A stretch of 64,000 nucleotides of DNA from Brevundimonas sp. UBA4553 (GCF_002387245.1 NZ_DGLD01000002.1:335515-399514), one strand, 5' to 3'; counted from the first letter of the stretch, positions 7,252-16,276 are shown. Notes: generated by a model from the letters alone, not told the origin. Numbers and translations: made by a program.

Positions 7252-8988
7252 TCAGCGCTTGATGCTGAGCAGTTCGGCCAGCATTTCGTCCGCCGTCGTG
7301 ATGATCTTGGACGAGGCCGAATAGGCGCGCTGGGTGGTGATCAGGCTGGTGAACTCGGCCGAGAGGTCGACGGTCGAGGATTCCAGCTGCTGGGCGGCCA
7401 GCATGCCGGCGCCGCCCGTGCCCGCCGCCTTCAGGTTGAAGGTGCCGCTTTCCAGGCTGACGCGGAAGGCGTTGCCCGAAACCTGGCGCAGGCTGTCGGG
7501 GCTGGGGAAGGTGGCCAGGGCGACCTGGGCGATCCGGCGCATGACGCCGTTGTCGAAGATGGCGGTGACGAAGCCGCTTTCATCGATCTTGATCTCGGAC
7601 AGGTTGCCGAAGGCGGTGCCGTTGGTGACCGTGGACTGGACGATCGAAGCGGTGTTCAGCTGGCTGAGGCCGCCCGCCGAGGTGTTCAGGTCCAGGGTCA
7701 GGATTTGATCGGAGATGCCGAGGCCGTCCGCCCACTTGATCCGCTGGCTGTTGGCCGGGAGCGTCAAATCGACGGCGGAGTCGGAGGCTTCGAAATCGAT
7801 GGTGGCGTTGTTGGGGTCGTCGAACAGGCCGGTGCCGGCGGGCCAGCCCTGCATGGTGGAGACGTCGAGGCGACCCGAGGGCGTGAAGGCGATCAGACCC
7901 TTCTTGATCTGGCCGTTGGAATAGGCGCCGCCGGTGATCACGTCATCGGCCGGGACGGCGACGATTTCGGCGTACCACTGGTTCGCCACGTCGCTCTTCA
8001 GCAGACGGACTTCGACATTGCGCTGGCCGCCCTTGGAGTCCGAGACCGGGATGTTGATCTTGAAGTCCGGCTTGATGCCGACCGGGTTCTCGTCGTCGCC
8101 ATTGTACATGGCCATGGAGTTGACCGACGAGTCGTACTTGGTCTTGGCGATGTTGTCGTTCGCGAGGCCCAGGCCGGGCGAGCCCATGGCGACGGTGACG
8201 CCGCCGCCCAGGTCCAGATCGGTCAGGGACTGGGCCACGCCGCCCACCGTGAAGCCGGTCAGTGCGCCGGCGGCGTCATAGGTGGCGACGCCGTTGATGG
8301 TCTGGGCGCCGCTCTTGACGGTCACATTGTATTCGCCGGTCGTTCCGGTGGGGGCGTAGCGGACCGAGAAGTCCTTCGGGCCGGAAGCGGCGGGGACCAC
8401 GGCGACGTTGGCGTACTTCTGCGGGCTGGCGGCGGTCGAGACGACCTGGCCGGAATAGAGGTTGGCGTTGATCTGGGCGCGGGTGGTCTTTTCAGCCGTG
8501 CCGCCGACGGTGCCGATGTTGATCGAGCGCAGGCGCGTCAGATCGGACGGGTCGGTGGCGATGTCGCCGTTGGAATCGACGGGCCAGCCCTGCAGATACA
8601 GCCCGGCGCTGTTCTTCAGATAGCCCAGGTTGTCGATGCGGAAGGCGCCCGCGCGGGTGAACAGGCGGCTGTCGGTGGCGCCGACACCCTCGGCCTTTTC
8701 GGTGGTGACGAAGAAGCCCTGGCCGTCGATGGCCAGGTCGGTGCTCTCGGTCGTGCGCTGAAGCTGGCCTTCCTGGCTGATGAAGTGGCGCGCCGTGGTG
8801 ATGACGCCGCCTGCGGCGTAGCCGCCGCCGGTCTTGGCCTGGCTGTTGACCAGGGTCTGGAACTCGCCCTGGGTGCGCTTGTAACCGATGGTGTTCACGT
8901 TCGCGATGTTCTGCGAGATCGCGGCCAGGGCGGCGGAGTTGGCGGAGAGGCCGGAAACGCCGGCCTGCATGGCGCTGTTGATGCTCAT
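7252..8988 (-). CDS. flgE: Flagellar hook protein FlgE
   Basis: FlgE polymerises into the hook joining rod and filament. The 578-residue protein has the N-terminal rod/hook motif (MSINSAMQAGVSGLSANS, then SQNIANVNTIGYKR, about 1-38) and the conserved C-terminal helix (QLESSTVDLSAEFTSLITTQRAYSA). Alphaproteobacterial hooks of this length are usual; the long variable middle is exposed. It is the last gene of fliK-flgD-flgE, 47 bp behind flgD, so it should be driven by the sigma-54 promoter upstream of fliK. sciP follows after 186 bp. Confidence 0.96.
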   Translation of the reverse strand: MSINSAMQAGVSGLSANSAALAAISQNIANVNTIGYKRTQGEFQTLVNSQAKTGGGYAAGGVITTARHFISQEGQLQRTTESTDLAIDGQGFFVTTEKAEGVGATDSRLFTRAGAFRIDNLGYLKNSAGLYLQGWPVDSNGDIATDPSDLTRLRSINIGTVGGTAEKTTRAQINANLYSGQVVSTAASPQKYANVAVVPAASGPKDFSVRYAPTGTTGEYNVTVKSGAQTINGVATYDAAGALTGFTVGGVAQSLTDLDLGGGVTVAMGSPGLGLANDNIAKTKYDSSVNSMAMYNGDDENPVGIKPDFKINIPVSDSKGGQRNVEVRLLKSDVANQWYAEIVAVPADDVITGGAYSNGQIKKGLIAFTPSGRLDVSTMQGWPAGTGLFDDPNNATIDFEASDSAVDLTLPANSQRIKWADGLGISDQILTLDLNTSAGGLSQLNTASIVQSTVTNGTAFGNLSEIKIDESGFVTAIFDNGVMRRIAQVALATFPSPDSLRQVSGNAFRVSLESGTFNLKAAGTGGAGMLAAQQLESSTVDLSAEFTSLITTQRAYSASSKIITTADEMLAELLSIKR

Positions 8989-9035
8989 TGTAACGGCTCC
9001 TTAGGCGGAAACTGGATGGGGGAGAGGGACGCCGT

Positions 9036-9716
9036 TCAGGCGTCGGTCTCCGGCGTGATGGGGGGCTGAACGCTGGCGTTTTTCTCGTCGAGCGCGATGA
9101 TGCTGGAGAGCGGCATGACCGAGCTGCCGATCGTGACGTAGGGTTCGTCGGCGTACATCTCGACGCCCGTGATGCGGCCGCGCATCAGGACCTGGGCGTC
9201 GACCTTGCCGCCGGTGGCGTCTTTGGCCGTGACCTTCAGCGTGTAGACGCTGCCGTCCTGGCCTTCGGTCCAGTTGAAGTCGTGCACGCCGGCGCCGGCT
9301 TCGGGCGCCGGGCCCTTCCAGACGACCTGGCCGGAGGCGTTCAGGACCTGAAGCTCGACATCCGAAGCGTTCGTGCCCAGCTCGTAGCTCCACGAGGCCT
9401 TGCCGTCGGCGGCCTTGGTCGCGTCCCAGACAGCGGTGGCGTCCTTGCCGATATAGTTGGAGGCGCTGGCCAGACCGTCGCCCTTCTGGCCGTTCAGCAG
9501 GGCGGTTAGCAACTGGTTGGACAGCAGTTGCTGCTCGACACCCGCCATCTGGGTCAACTGGGCGGTGAACTGATTGGAATCCATCGGCGACAAGGGATCC
9601 TGGTTCTTCAACTGGGCGGTCAACAACGAGAGGAAGGTCTCGAAGTTCGACGCCAGCATGGTCGAGCCGGTGTTGATCTTGTCGTTGGCGGTATTGGCTG
9701 TGACGGCGGTGACCAT
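9036..9716 (-). CDS. flgD: Flagellar hook assembly scaffold FlgD
   Basis: FlgD caps the growing hook and is discarded when the junction proteins take over. The 226-residue protein has the N-terminal export/cap motif (NFETFLSLLTAQLKNQDPLSPMDSNQF, here about 24-51) and the following TQMAGVEQ, then FlgD Tudor and Ig-like domains (about 80-200). It begins 3 bases after the fliK stop codon, so the two are translationally coupled. It belongs to the minus-strand fliK-flgD-flgE operon. Confidence 0.95.
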   Translation of the reverse strand: MVTAVTANTANDKINTGSTMLASNFETFLSLLTAQLKNQDPLSPMDSNQFTAQLTQMAGVEQQLLSNQLLTALLNGQKGDGLASASNYIGKDATAVWDATKAADGKASWSYELGTNASDVELQVLNASGQVVWKGPAPEAGAGVHDFNWTEGQDGSVYTLKVTAKDATGGKVDAQVLMRGRITGVEMYADEPYVTIGSSVMPLSSIIALDEKNASVQPPITPETDA

Positions 9717-9719
9717 CGG

Positions 9720-11630
9720 TCAGACCTTCATATCGACGCGGTCAGGCGTCAGCGAAAGGGAGGCCCAGGGGCCGGAAGGCGGCAGGGCCGTATCGGCCTG
9801 GGCGGCCAGGCGGGCGGCGCCGGCGAAGGCGCGGCGGTCAGGGGCGCGGTCAAAGGCGCCTCCGCCGCCGAAGCCCGACGAGGGGTTGCGCTCCGAGAAC
9901 TCCAGCGAGTCCTGGGTCAACTGGAAACCGGCGTCCTGAAGCTGACGGCGCAGCTCGTCGGCGCGGCTGCGTAGATCGGTGGCGGCGGCGGGATTGTCGA
10001 AGGCGAGGCGAGCGGAGAGACGCCCCTCGGAATCGATCTCCATGCTGACGTCGACGCGACCCAGCCCCTCGGGCGTCAGCGCCATGTCGAAGCGTGTCGA
10101 GCGGCCGTCCAGCTTCTTCAGGATCTGTGCGGCGATCTGGGCCGTGGTTTCGACGGTCGCGCGAGAGAGTTGCGACAGGCCGAGGTCGCGGGTCGGCGCA
10201 GGCGTTGCGTCCTGGAGCTCCGAAACCTGAGACGGGAGCGGAGCCTCGGGCGCGGCAGGCGTGTCGAGCAGGGGCGCCTCGGCGGGCGCGAGCGTCTGGC
10301 CGGCGGTCTTGTCGCTCACGGCGGGCGCAGGCGCTGCGGCGGTCTGGGCCGTTGCAGTCGAACCCGTCGGACGGGCGGTGCTCAGCCCGGTTTCGGCGGG
10401 CGCGTCGGATGAGGCGGCGTTGGAAGGACGCTCGTCCAGCCGGGCGGAGCCGTTGCGGGGCGGCGTGGCGTGAGGCGGCGTCGTCGCGGGCGTCGGCGCG
10501 GCCGTTGCGGGGGCGGCCGTCGAGGTCGAGGTCGAGGTCGGGGCGGCGGGCGGCGTGGCAGCGGCCTGCTGGGCCTTTGCGGGGGCGGCTTCGCTGTCGC
10601 CGTCCGCAAGGATGGGCAGCGGCGCCTGCTCGGGCGTCGTTTCGGTCACGACCACGGGGGCGGTCGGCGCGGGGGACGGCGACGGCATCGGCGGCCGGGA
10701 CGCGGTCGCGGCGGCGGGGCGCAGGATGGTTTCGCTCGGCGTCGCGGCGTCTGGCGACGGGGCGTTGACGACTGTTTCCGAGACTTCGGCCTTCGGCTTC
10801 GAAGGCGCGGCGACTTCGGGCGACGTCATGCTGGAGGCGGCGCCCGCGGGTGGAGCGCCCGTTGCGGCGGAGGCCGCCCTGACGATCTGCGGCGTCTGGG
10901 GCGCCGGTCGCATGGCGGGCTTGTCAGCCTGCGGGACGGACGCGTCACTGACAGCGGCTTCAGCGGCCGGGGCGGGGGAAGTCTTGTCGTTGGACGGCGT
11001 CGAAACCGGAGACGCGGCCTGACGCGGGGCGAGCGGGGAGGTCTCGACCGGGCGCGAAGGGGGCGGCGTCGGGGCTTCAGAAGCGGGCGGGACGGACCGA
11101 TCGGGGCGCACGGCGGCGTCGGCTTGAGCCGGCGGCTGAGGGGCTTGCTCGATCGTCGGGGTGTTCTGGCCCGGTTGAGCGATCTGCCCGGCGCTCGGCT
11201 CGACTGGCTCAAGCGATCCGTTGGGCGCTGCAGCGGGCGCGGCCGCTTGCGGCGGGAGCGGCGTTTCGCCCTGGTCAGCCGAATTCGGGAGGGGAGCGGA
11301 AGCCGGCGCAGGCGGCGTCTCCGAACCCTCGACTACGTCAGGCGCTGCGGTCTCGACGGCGAGGGCCGGAACGGCCGCGATCAGGGGGAGCGGGGGCCAG
11401 GGCGATGCCGGCACGACGGCGTCCGGGGCCAGGGCGTCGCTGGTATCGGCCGTCAGCGTCGCGTCTGATTCCGCCTCGGCGTCCTTGTCCGAGCCGCTGG
11501 TCGTGGCGGCCACCAGACCTGCGAACAGGTCGTCGTTCGCCGACGCCCCGGCGGGCGCCGGGGTCGCGCCGCCGGGGGCGGGCGAGACGAGGGATGACAG
11601 GACGCTCAGCGCGGACATGGACTGCGACAA
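9720..11630 (-). CDS. fliK: Flagellar hook-length control protein FliK
   Basis: FliK is the secreted ruler that switches export from hook to filament substrates. The 636-residue protein has a very long Ala/Pro/Thr-rich, low-complexity region (about 15-480), as expected for a ruler, and the conserved C-terminal Flg_hook domain (about 505-590) with MALTPEGLGRVDVSME and LRRQLQDAGFQLTQDSL. The name rests on the C-terminal domain and on the position at the head of flgD-flgE. The ATG at 11630 is 45 bases downstream of the predicted sigma-54 start site. Confidence 0.88.
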   Translation of the reverse strand: MSQSMSALSVLSSLVSPAPGGATPAPAGASANDDLFAGLVAATTSGSDKDAEAESDATLTADTSDALAPDAVVPASPWPPLPLIAAVPALAVETAAPDVVEGSETPPAPASAPLPNSADQGETPLPPQAAAPAAAPNGSLEPVEPSAGQIAQPGQNTPTIEQAPQPPAQADAAVRPDRSVPPASEAPTPPPSRPVETSPLAPRQAASPVSTPSNDKTSPAPAAEAAVSDASVPQADKPAMRPAPQTPQIVRAASAATGAPPAGAASSMTSPEVAAPSKPKAEVSETVVNAPSPDAATPSETILRPAAATASRPPMPSPSPAPTAPVVVTETTPEQAPLPILADGDSEAAPAKAQQAAATPPAAPTSTSTSTAAPATAAPTPATTPPHATPPRNGSARLDERPSNAASSDAPAETGLSTARPTGSTATAQTAAAPAPAVSDKTAGQTLAPAEAPLLDTPAAPEAPLPSQVSELQDATPAPTRDLGLSQLSRATVETTAQIAAQILKKLDGRSTRFDMALTPEGLGRVDVSMEIDSEGRLSARLAFDNPAAATDLRSRADELRRQLQDAGFQLTQDSLEFSERNPSSGFGGGGAFDRAPDRRAFAGAARLAAQADTALPPSGPWASLSLTPDRVDMKV

Positions 11631-11686
11631 GGCTTTCGCGAGGTGGATCGGCGCCTACTGCACCCGGGCTGTTCGCAAGGGCCGTC

Positions 11687-11701
11687 GCAAGGGCTGGGCC
11701 A
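11687..11701 (-). promoter_or_regulatory. Sigma-54-type promoter for fliK-flgD-flgE
   Basis: The minus strand reads TGGCCC-AGCCC-TTGC, matching the -24/-12 consensus TGGCAC-N5-TTGC with exact spacing and intact GG and GC. The predicted transcription start is near 11675, about 45 bases before the fliK ATG. A 9-bp direct repeat (CGCAAGGGC at 11674-11682 and 11686-11694) overlaps it. Confidence 0.75.
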
Positions 11702-11714
11702 AGTCCATGGCCTA

Positions 11715-11730
11715 CGCTCAAATATTTGAA
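11715..11730. promoter_or_regulatory. AT-rich palindrome, IHF-like site, between the divergent flagellar promoters
   Basis: TCAAATATTTGA (11718-11729) is a perfect 12-bp palindrome in a local AT-rich island. CAA-ATAT-TTGAAA matches the IHF consensus YAA-N4-TTGATW at all but one position. IHF-assisted looping is known for Caulobacter sigma-54 flagellar promoters; assignment here is inference. Confidence 0.5.
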
Positions 11731-11837
11731 AATCATCGACAAATACCGATTTCGCGGGGGCGAGGCGCCTCGATCGGGCTCGGTCTTTCTTGCCGCGCCG
11801 CTACGCTTTTTGCCGAGCGGGGCCGGCGGGTTCGGCA

Positions 11838-11852
11838 TGGCCCGCGATTTGC
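11838..11852 (+). promoter_or_regulatory. Sigma-54-type promoter for flgK-flgL
   Basis: TGGCCC-GCGAT-TTGC has the exact spacing of the -24/-12 consensus with intact GG and GC. The start site would be near 11864, leaving a leader of about 138 bases before flgK. It faces away from the fliK promoter about 140 bp to its left. Confidence 0.75.
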
Positions 11853-11938
11853 GGCCTGTGATGCGAACGCACAGGGGCTGAAAAGCCGATGATAAGTAAA
11901 ATCAAGGAATTGGCTAGAATGGCTGACCGGAAAGCCGG

Positions 11939-11970
11939 GCAAGATTTGCGCGCAGGCCAGCAAGGCTTGC
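11939..11970. promoter_or_regulatory. Tandem GCAA-N3-TTGC inverted repeats, possible FlbD (ftr) sites
   Basis: GCAAGATTTGC (11939-11949) and GCAAGGCTTGC (11960-11970) are 21 bp apart, two helical turns, and lie in the flgK leader downstream of the predicted start. Caulobacter FlbD enhancers (ftr) are often about 100 bp from sigma-54 promoters and can lie downstream. The match to ftr is by layout, not proven. Confidence 0.45.
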
Positions 11971-12001
11971 CGGGCGCGGCCCTGCATGGAGCCCGTATCT
12001 G

Positions 12002-14116
12002 ATGTCCCTGAACTCGATCATGAACATCGCCACCTCGGGCATGAACGCCGCCCAGACCCAGTTGAGGGTGGTTTCCGACAACGTCTCGAACGTCAACACG
12101 CCTGGCTATATCCGCAAGGTTGCGGATCAGCAGTCCGTGGCCAGCCAGGGCATGGGCGCGGGGGTCGAGATCGCCCGCATGCGTCTGGCCACGGACCGCT
12201 TTCTTCAATCGGCTAGCCTGACCGCCGGGGCCGACGCCGGCCGGCAGTCCGTTCGTTATGAGCTGTTCGACCAGATCCAGTCGCTGTTCGGCGATCCCGG
12301 TGCGGACAGCGGCTTCTTCTCGCAACTCGACAACATCTTCGCCGCCTTCTCTACGTCCGCTGAGAACGCGACCTCGGGGGCGTTGCGGCAGGACGCCGTC
12401 TGGAAGACCCAGGCCGCGTTCGATGAAGCGGCCCGCATCAGCAAGAGCATCCAGGGCGCGCGCGAGGAGGCCGACAGCCGAATCCGCAGCGCGGTGGATC
12501 GCACCAATGGCCTGCTGGAGCAGATCGAGAAGCTGAACGTCGACATCGCCAAGGCCAATGTGGTCGGTACGGATTCCACCGGGGCCCAGACGATCCAGGC
12601 CACCCTGATCAACGAACTGGCCGAGATCATGGACGTCCGGATCACCACCCGCTCGGTCGGCGGCGTGGAGGTGCGCACGGGGGCGGGCATTCTGCTGGCG
12701 GGGCAGGGCGCGACCAAACTGGAATACAAGCCGGCGGGCGTGGTGTCGTCCGAGACGGTCTTCAACCAGATCATGGTCACGGAGCCCAATGGTCAGAAGC
12801 GGCCGCTGACCGAAGGTCTGGCCTCGGGCGAGCTCAAGGGGTTGCTGGAACTGCGTGACATCGACGCCCCGGCCGCCGCGGAGCGCCTGGGCGAGTTGAT
12901 GACCCGCCTGGCCGACGAACTGAACCGGGCGCACAACGCGTCCTCCGCCGTGCCGGCGCCATCGGTGCTGAACGGCCGCAACACCGGGCAGTCGCTGGAG
13001 ACGGCGCTGGCGGGATTCACCGGGACGACCACCATCACCACGGTGGACGCCCAGGGCGTGATCCAGAACTCGGCCCGGATCGTTTTTTCCGGCGGGGGCA
13101 TGACCATCAACGGGGTGGCGGCCACGCCCGCGACCTTCCTGAGCACCCTCAACGCGCAGCTGGGCGGCGCGACCGCCAGTTTCGCCAACGGCCAGCTGAA
13201 GATCGAGGCCCCGGCCGGCAGCGGCGTGGCCATCGCCGATGACGCGACCAACCCGAGCCTGAAGGCCGGGCGCGGCTTCTCTCACTACTTCGGACTGAAC
13301 GACCTCGTCACGACGGCGAGGCCCGCCCTCTACGACACGGGCCTGACGGCGGGGTCCCAGCACGGGTTCACCCCGGGCGAGACGATCAAGTTCCGCTTCA
13401 CCGACGCCACGGGAACCCGCATTCGCGACATCGCCGTGGCCGTGCCGGCAGGGGCGGGCACCATGTCCGAGATGCTCGCGGCGTTGAATAATCCCGTCAC
13501 CGGCGTCGGCAATCAGGGCAGCTTCAGCCTGAATCCGGCCGGGGAGCTGATCTTCACCGGCAACGGGACGCCGCCCTCGACGCTGTCAGTGGTGGAGGAC
13601 GGCACCGCCCAGGTTCCGTCGGGCGTGGCGATGAGCGACCTGTTCGGCCTGGGCGGCGCGCGCGCCGCACGCGCCGGCGGCTTCTCGATCCGCGCCGACA
13701 TCGCCAAGGATCCGGCTAACCTGGCCCTGGCTCAACTCAACCTCGCGGCGGCGCCCGGCACGATCGCCCTGAGCCGCAACGACGGCAGCGGCGGCCGGCT
13801 GTTGTCCAAGGCGGACCAGAACACCACCATCTTCTCGGCGGCGGGCGGGGCGGCAGGCGGTTCGCTGTCCCTGTCGCGCTATGCGTCGGAATTTTCGGGC
13901 GAGATCGGCGGCAAGGCCAGCACGGCCAAGACCCGCGCCACCAGCGCCGGCGCGCTCTATCAGGAGGCGATGTCCCGGAGAAGTTCGGCCGAAGGCGTGA
14001 ACATGGACGAGGAACTGGTGCTGATGACGACCTATCAGCAAGCCTTTAACGCTTCGGCGCGTCTGATCCAGGCCGCGTCGGAAATGTACGACACCCTGAT
14101 CGGAATGATGCGATGA
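12002..14116 (+). CDS. flgK: Flagellar hook-associated protein 1, FlgK
   Basis: FlgK is the first junction protein between hook and filament. The 704-residue protein has the N-terminal rod motif (MSLNSIMNIATSGMNAAQ and VSDNVSNVNTPGYIRK, about 1-36), a coiled-coil region (about 80-190) and the conserved C-terminal SAEGVNMDEELVLMTTYQQAFNASARLIQ. It is the first gene behind the plus-strand sigma-54-type promoter. Its stop overlaps the flgL start (ATGA at 14113-14116), so the two are translationally coupled. Confidence 0.95.
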   Translation: MSLNSIMNIATSGMNAAQTQLRVVSDNVSNVNTPGYIRKVADQQSVASQGMGAGVEIARMRLATDRFLQSASLTAGADAGRQSVRYELFDQIQSLFGDPGADSGFFSQLDNIFAAFSTSAENATSGALRQDAVWKTQAAFDEAARISKSIQGAREEADSRIRSAVDRTNGLLEQIEKLNVDIAKANVVGTDSTGAQTIQATLINELAEIMDVRITTRSVGGVEVRTGAGILLAGQGATKLEYKPAGVVSSETVFNQIMVTEPNGQKRPLTEGLASGELKGLLELRDIDAPAAAERLGELMTRLADELNRAHNASSAVPAPSVLNGRNTGQSLETALAGFTGTTTITTVDAQGVIQNSARIVFSGGGMTINGVAATPATFLSTLNAQLGGATASFANGQLKIEAPAGSGVAIADDATNPSLKAGRGFSHYFGLNDLVTTARPALYDTGLTAGSQHGFTPGETIKFRFTDATGTRIRDIAVAVPAGAGTMSEMLAALNNPVTGVGNQGSFSLNPAGELIFTGNGTPPSTLSVVEDGTAQVPSGVAMSDLFGLGGARAARAGGFSIRADIAKDPANLALAQLNLAAAPGTIALSRNDGSGGRLLSKADQNTTIFSAAGGAAGGSLSLSRYASEFSGEIGGKASTAKTRATSAGALYQEAMSRRSSAEGVNMDEELVLMTTYQQAFNASARLIQAASEMYDTLIGMMR

Positions 14117-15051
14117 CCCGCGTTTCGACCTTTGGAAACTATCAGTCGGCCCTGCTGCATCTGATGTCGGCGCAATCGCGCGGTGAAGAGGCGCAGAACA
14201 AGGTCAACACCAAGAAGAACGCCACCGATCTGGTGGGTTTCGGCCGAACGTCCGAAACGGTCAGCGCGCTGAAGTCGAGCCAGACGCGCATTCAGGGCTT
14301 TATCGACACCTCCAAGACCGTGGCCGATCGGCTGGCGTCGCAGGATCTTGGGCTGGATCGGGTGGCGGACGCCGCGACCGCCGGCCGCCTGGCCATCGCC
14401 AACGCCATCGCCGCCGGGCGCATGGACGGCCTGATGGCGGCGATGGAGACCGAGTTCAAGATGGCCCAGGACGGCCTGAACATGAAGCATCAGGGCAAGT
14501 TCGTCTTCTCGGGCGGCGCGGTGGACCAGCAGGCGGTCGTCATGCCCGCCGCCCCCGCCGGCACGGATCTGGAGAAGCTGGCCGCGCTGCCGGCGGCGGG
14601 CGACGTCTTTCGCAACGACCCGCTGAAGCAGAAGTCGTGGCTGGACGAGAACGTGACGATGGACACGGGTTTCCTGGCCAATGAGGTCGGTCAGGAGCTG
14701 TTCGACGTCTTCCGTGATCTGCAGTTGCTGCATCAGGCCACGCCGCTGGAAGGCCAGATGACGGACGCGCAGAAGACCGCCCTGACCACCCTGATGACCC
14801 GGTTCGAGAACGCGGCCAAGGGCGTGGTCGATGTCCAGTCACGGAACGGGGCCATGCAGGCCCGCGTCGAGACCCTGCTGGAGTCGCAGGAGGGACGGAA
14901 AATCTCGATCGACACCATCCTGTCCGGCAAGACAGACGCCAACATGGCCCAGGCGGTGACCGAGCTGGAGATGTCCCAGATCGCCATTCAGGCCTCGGCC
15001 CAGGTCATCAGCCAGCTGCGTCAGGTGTCGCTGCTCAACTATCTGAGCTGA
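14113..15051 (+). CDS. flgL: Flagellar hook-associated protein 3, FlgL (flagellin family)
   Basis: FlgL is the second junction protein, on which the filament is built. The 312-residue protein has flagellin-like N- and C-terminal helices (RVSTFGNYQSALLHLMSAQ and ELEMSQIAIQASAQVISQLRQVSLLNYL), with a short variable middle. Length and position behind flgK separate it from a flagellin gene. It starts within the flgK stop codon. Confidence 0.93.
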   Translation: MTRVSTFGNYQSALLHLMSAQSRGEEAQNKVNTKKNATDLVGFGRTSETVSALKSSQTRIQGFIDTSKTVADRLASQDLGLDRVADAATAGRLAIANAIAAGRMDGLMAAMETEFKMAQDGLNMKHQGKFVFSGGAVDQQAVVMPAAPAGTDLEKLAALPAAGDVFRNDPLKQKSWLDENVTMDTGFLANEVGQELFDVFRDLQLLHQATPLEGQMTDAQKTALTTLMTRFENAAKGVVDVQSRNGAMQARVETLLESQEGRKISIDTILSGKTDANMAQAVTELEMSQIAIQASAQVISQLRQVSLLNYLS

Positions 15052-15110
15052 TCCGAAGCCTTCGTCCTGCGTATTGAACGATAACGGTTTCGGCGCGTTC
15101 GCCTCTTCCA

Positions 15111-15143
15111 CGAGCTTCGCCATGGGCGATCAGGCGAAGCTCG
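15111..15143. terminator. Perfect 11-bp hairpin between flgL and the Mla operon
   Basis: CGAGCTTCGCC (15111-15121) and GGCGAAGCTCG (15133-15143) form a perfect stem with an 11-base loop, 60 bp after the flgL stop and 14 bp before the next ATG. There is no T-run. It could end flgL transcripts or act as a leader structure for the permease gene. Confidence 0.5.
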
Positions 15144-15157
15144 GCTAAAGGGTGGGC

Positions 15158-16276
15158 ATGGACGTAGCGGATTTCCAGATCGAGGACGGACCGGAAGGCG
15201 GCGCCAGACTGCGCCTGACGGGCGACTGGACCACCATGGGCGTGGCCCGGACCGCGCGACGCCTGTCCAGCGATCTGGACGGGCGCAAGGTCGATGCGCT
15301 GGTGCTGGAGGACCTGGGCCGGTTCGATACGGCCGGGGCGTTGGCCATCGTTCAAAGCCTGTCCCAGCCTCTACCCAAATCCGCCTGGCGCGACCGGCCG
15401 GAAGCGGGTCGCATCTACGCCATGGTGGAGAAGCTGGAACGCGAGTCCAGTCCGCCGCCTCGCCGCCCGCACGCCCTGACGCGCACCTTCGCCAAGATCG
15501 GTCGGGGCGTTTACGACTTTGGGGCCGAGGCGATGTTGTCCCTGGCCTTCCTGGGACGGCTGATCGTGGCCGTGGGTTCGGCGTTGAGACATCCCGGCGC
15601 CATTCGCTGGCCCGCCTGGTTCAGTCAGGCGGAGCGTTCAGGGCTGGACGCCATCCCGATCATCGCCGTGACCAATTTCTTCATCGGCGCAGTCATCGCC
15701 TTCCTGGGGGCCAATCTGCTGACCCAGTTCGGGGCCGGCGTGTTCACCGTCCAATTGGTGGCCGTCTCGGTGCTGCGTGAGTTCGCCGTGGTCATCACCT
15801 CGGTCCTGCTGGCGGGCCGGTCCGCATCCTCGTTCGCCGCCGAGATCGGCTCGATGCGCATGAACCAGGAGGTCGACGCCATGCAGGTCATGGGCGTCAA
15901 TCCGTTCCAGGCCCTGGTGATCCCGCGTCTGGCGGCCATGCTGCTGATGCTGCCTCTGCTGACGTTCGTCGGCATGGTCGCGGGCATGTTCGGCGGCATG
16001 CTGGTGACGTGGAGCGAGCTGTCCTACGGGCCCTCCTTCTTCGTTCAGCGCGTCACCGAGGACCCGATGATGGGCACGCACCTGATGGTCGGTCTGGTCA
16101 AGGCGCCGGTCTTCGCTGTCGTCGTGGCCGCCATCGGCTGTCGTCAGGGCATGTCTGTGGCGGGGGATGTGGAAAGCCTGGGGCGCCGCGTGACGGCGGC
16201 CGTGGTGCAGGCGATCTTCGCCATCATCTTCCTGGACGCCGTGTTCGCCATGCTGTTCCTGGAGTTGAACCTGTGA
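15158..16276 (+). CDS. mlaE: MlaE-type ABC transporter permease with N-terminal STAS-like domain
   Basis: This is the membrane subunit of an Mla-like ABC system that moves phospholipid between the membranes. The N-terminal ~100 residues look like a STAS (MlaB-like) domain; residues about 140-372 are the MlaE domain with NFFIGAVIAFLGANLL, LREFAVVITSVLLAGRSAS and EIGSMRMNQEVDAMQVMG. I preferred the ATG at 15158, which has AAAGGG upstream, to the in-frame GTG at 15152. Its stop overlaps the ATPase start (GTGA), and four overlapping or tightly spaced genes form one operon. Confidence 0.92.
   Translation: MDVADFQIEDGPEGGARLRLTGDWTTMGVARTARRLSSDLDGRKVDALVLEDLGRFDTAGALAIVQSLSQPLPKSAWRDRPEAGRIYAMVEKLERESSPPPRRPHALTRTFAKIGRGVYDFGAEAMLSLAFLGRLIVAVGSALRHPGAIRWPAWFSQAERSGLDAIPIIAVTNFFIGAVIAFLGANLLTQFGAGVFTVQLVAVSVLREFAVVITSVLLAGRSASSFAAEIGSMRMNQEVDAMQVMGVNPFQALVIPRLAAMLLMLPLLTFVGMVAGMFGGMLVTWSELSYGPSFFVQRVTEDPMMGTHLMVGLVKAPVFAVVVAAIGCRQGMSVAGDVESLGRRVTAAVVQAIFAIIFLDAVFAMLFLELNL

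Noticed and set aside
10470..11468. An Arg/Gly-rich 332-codon frame opposite fliK
   Set aside because: It mirrors the Ala/Pro-rich linker of fliK and has no independent support.
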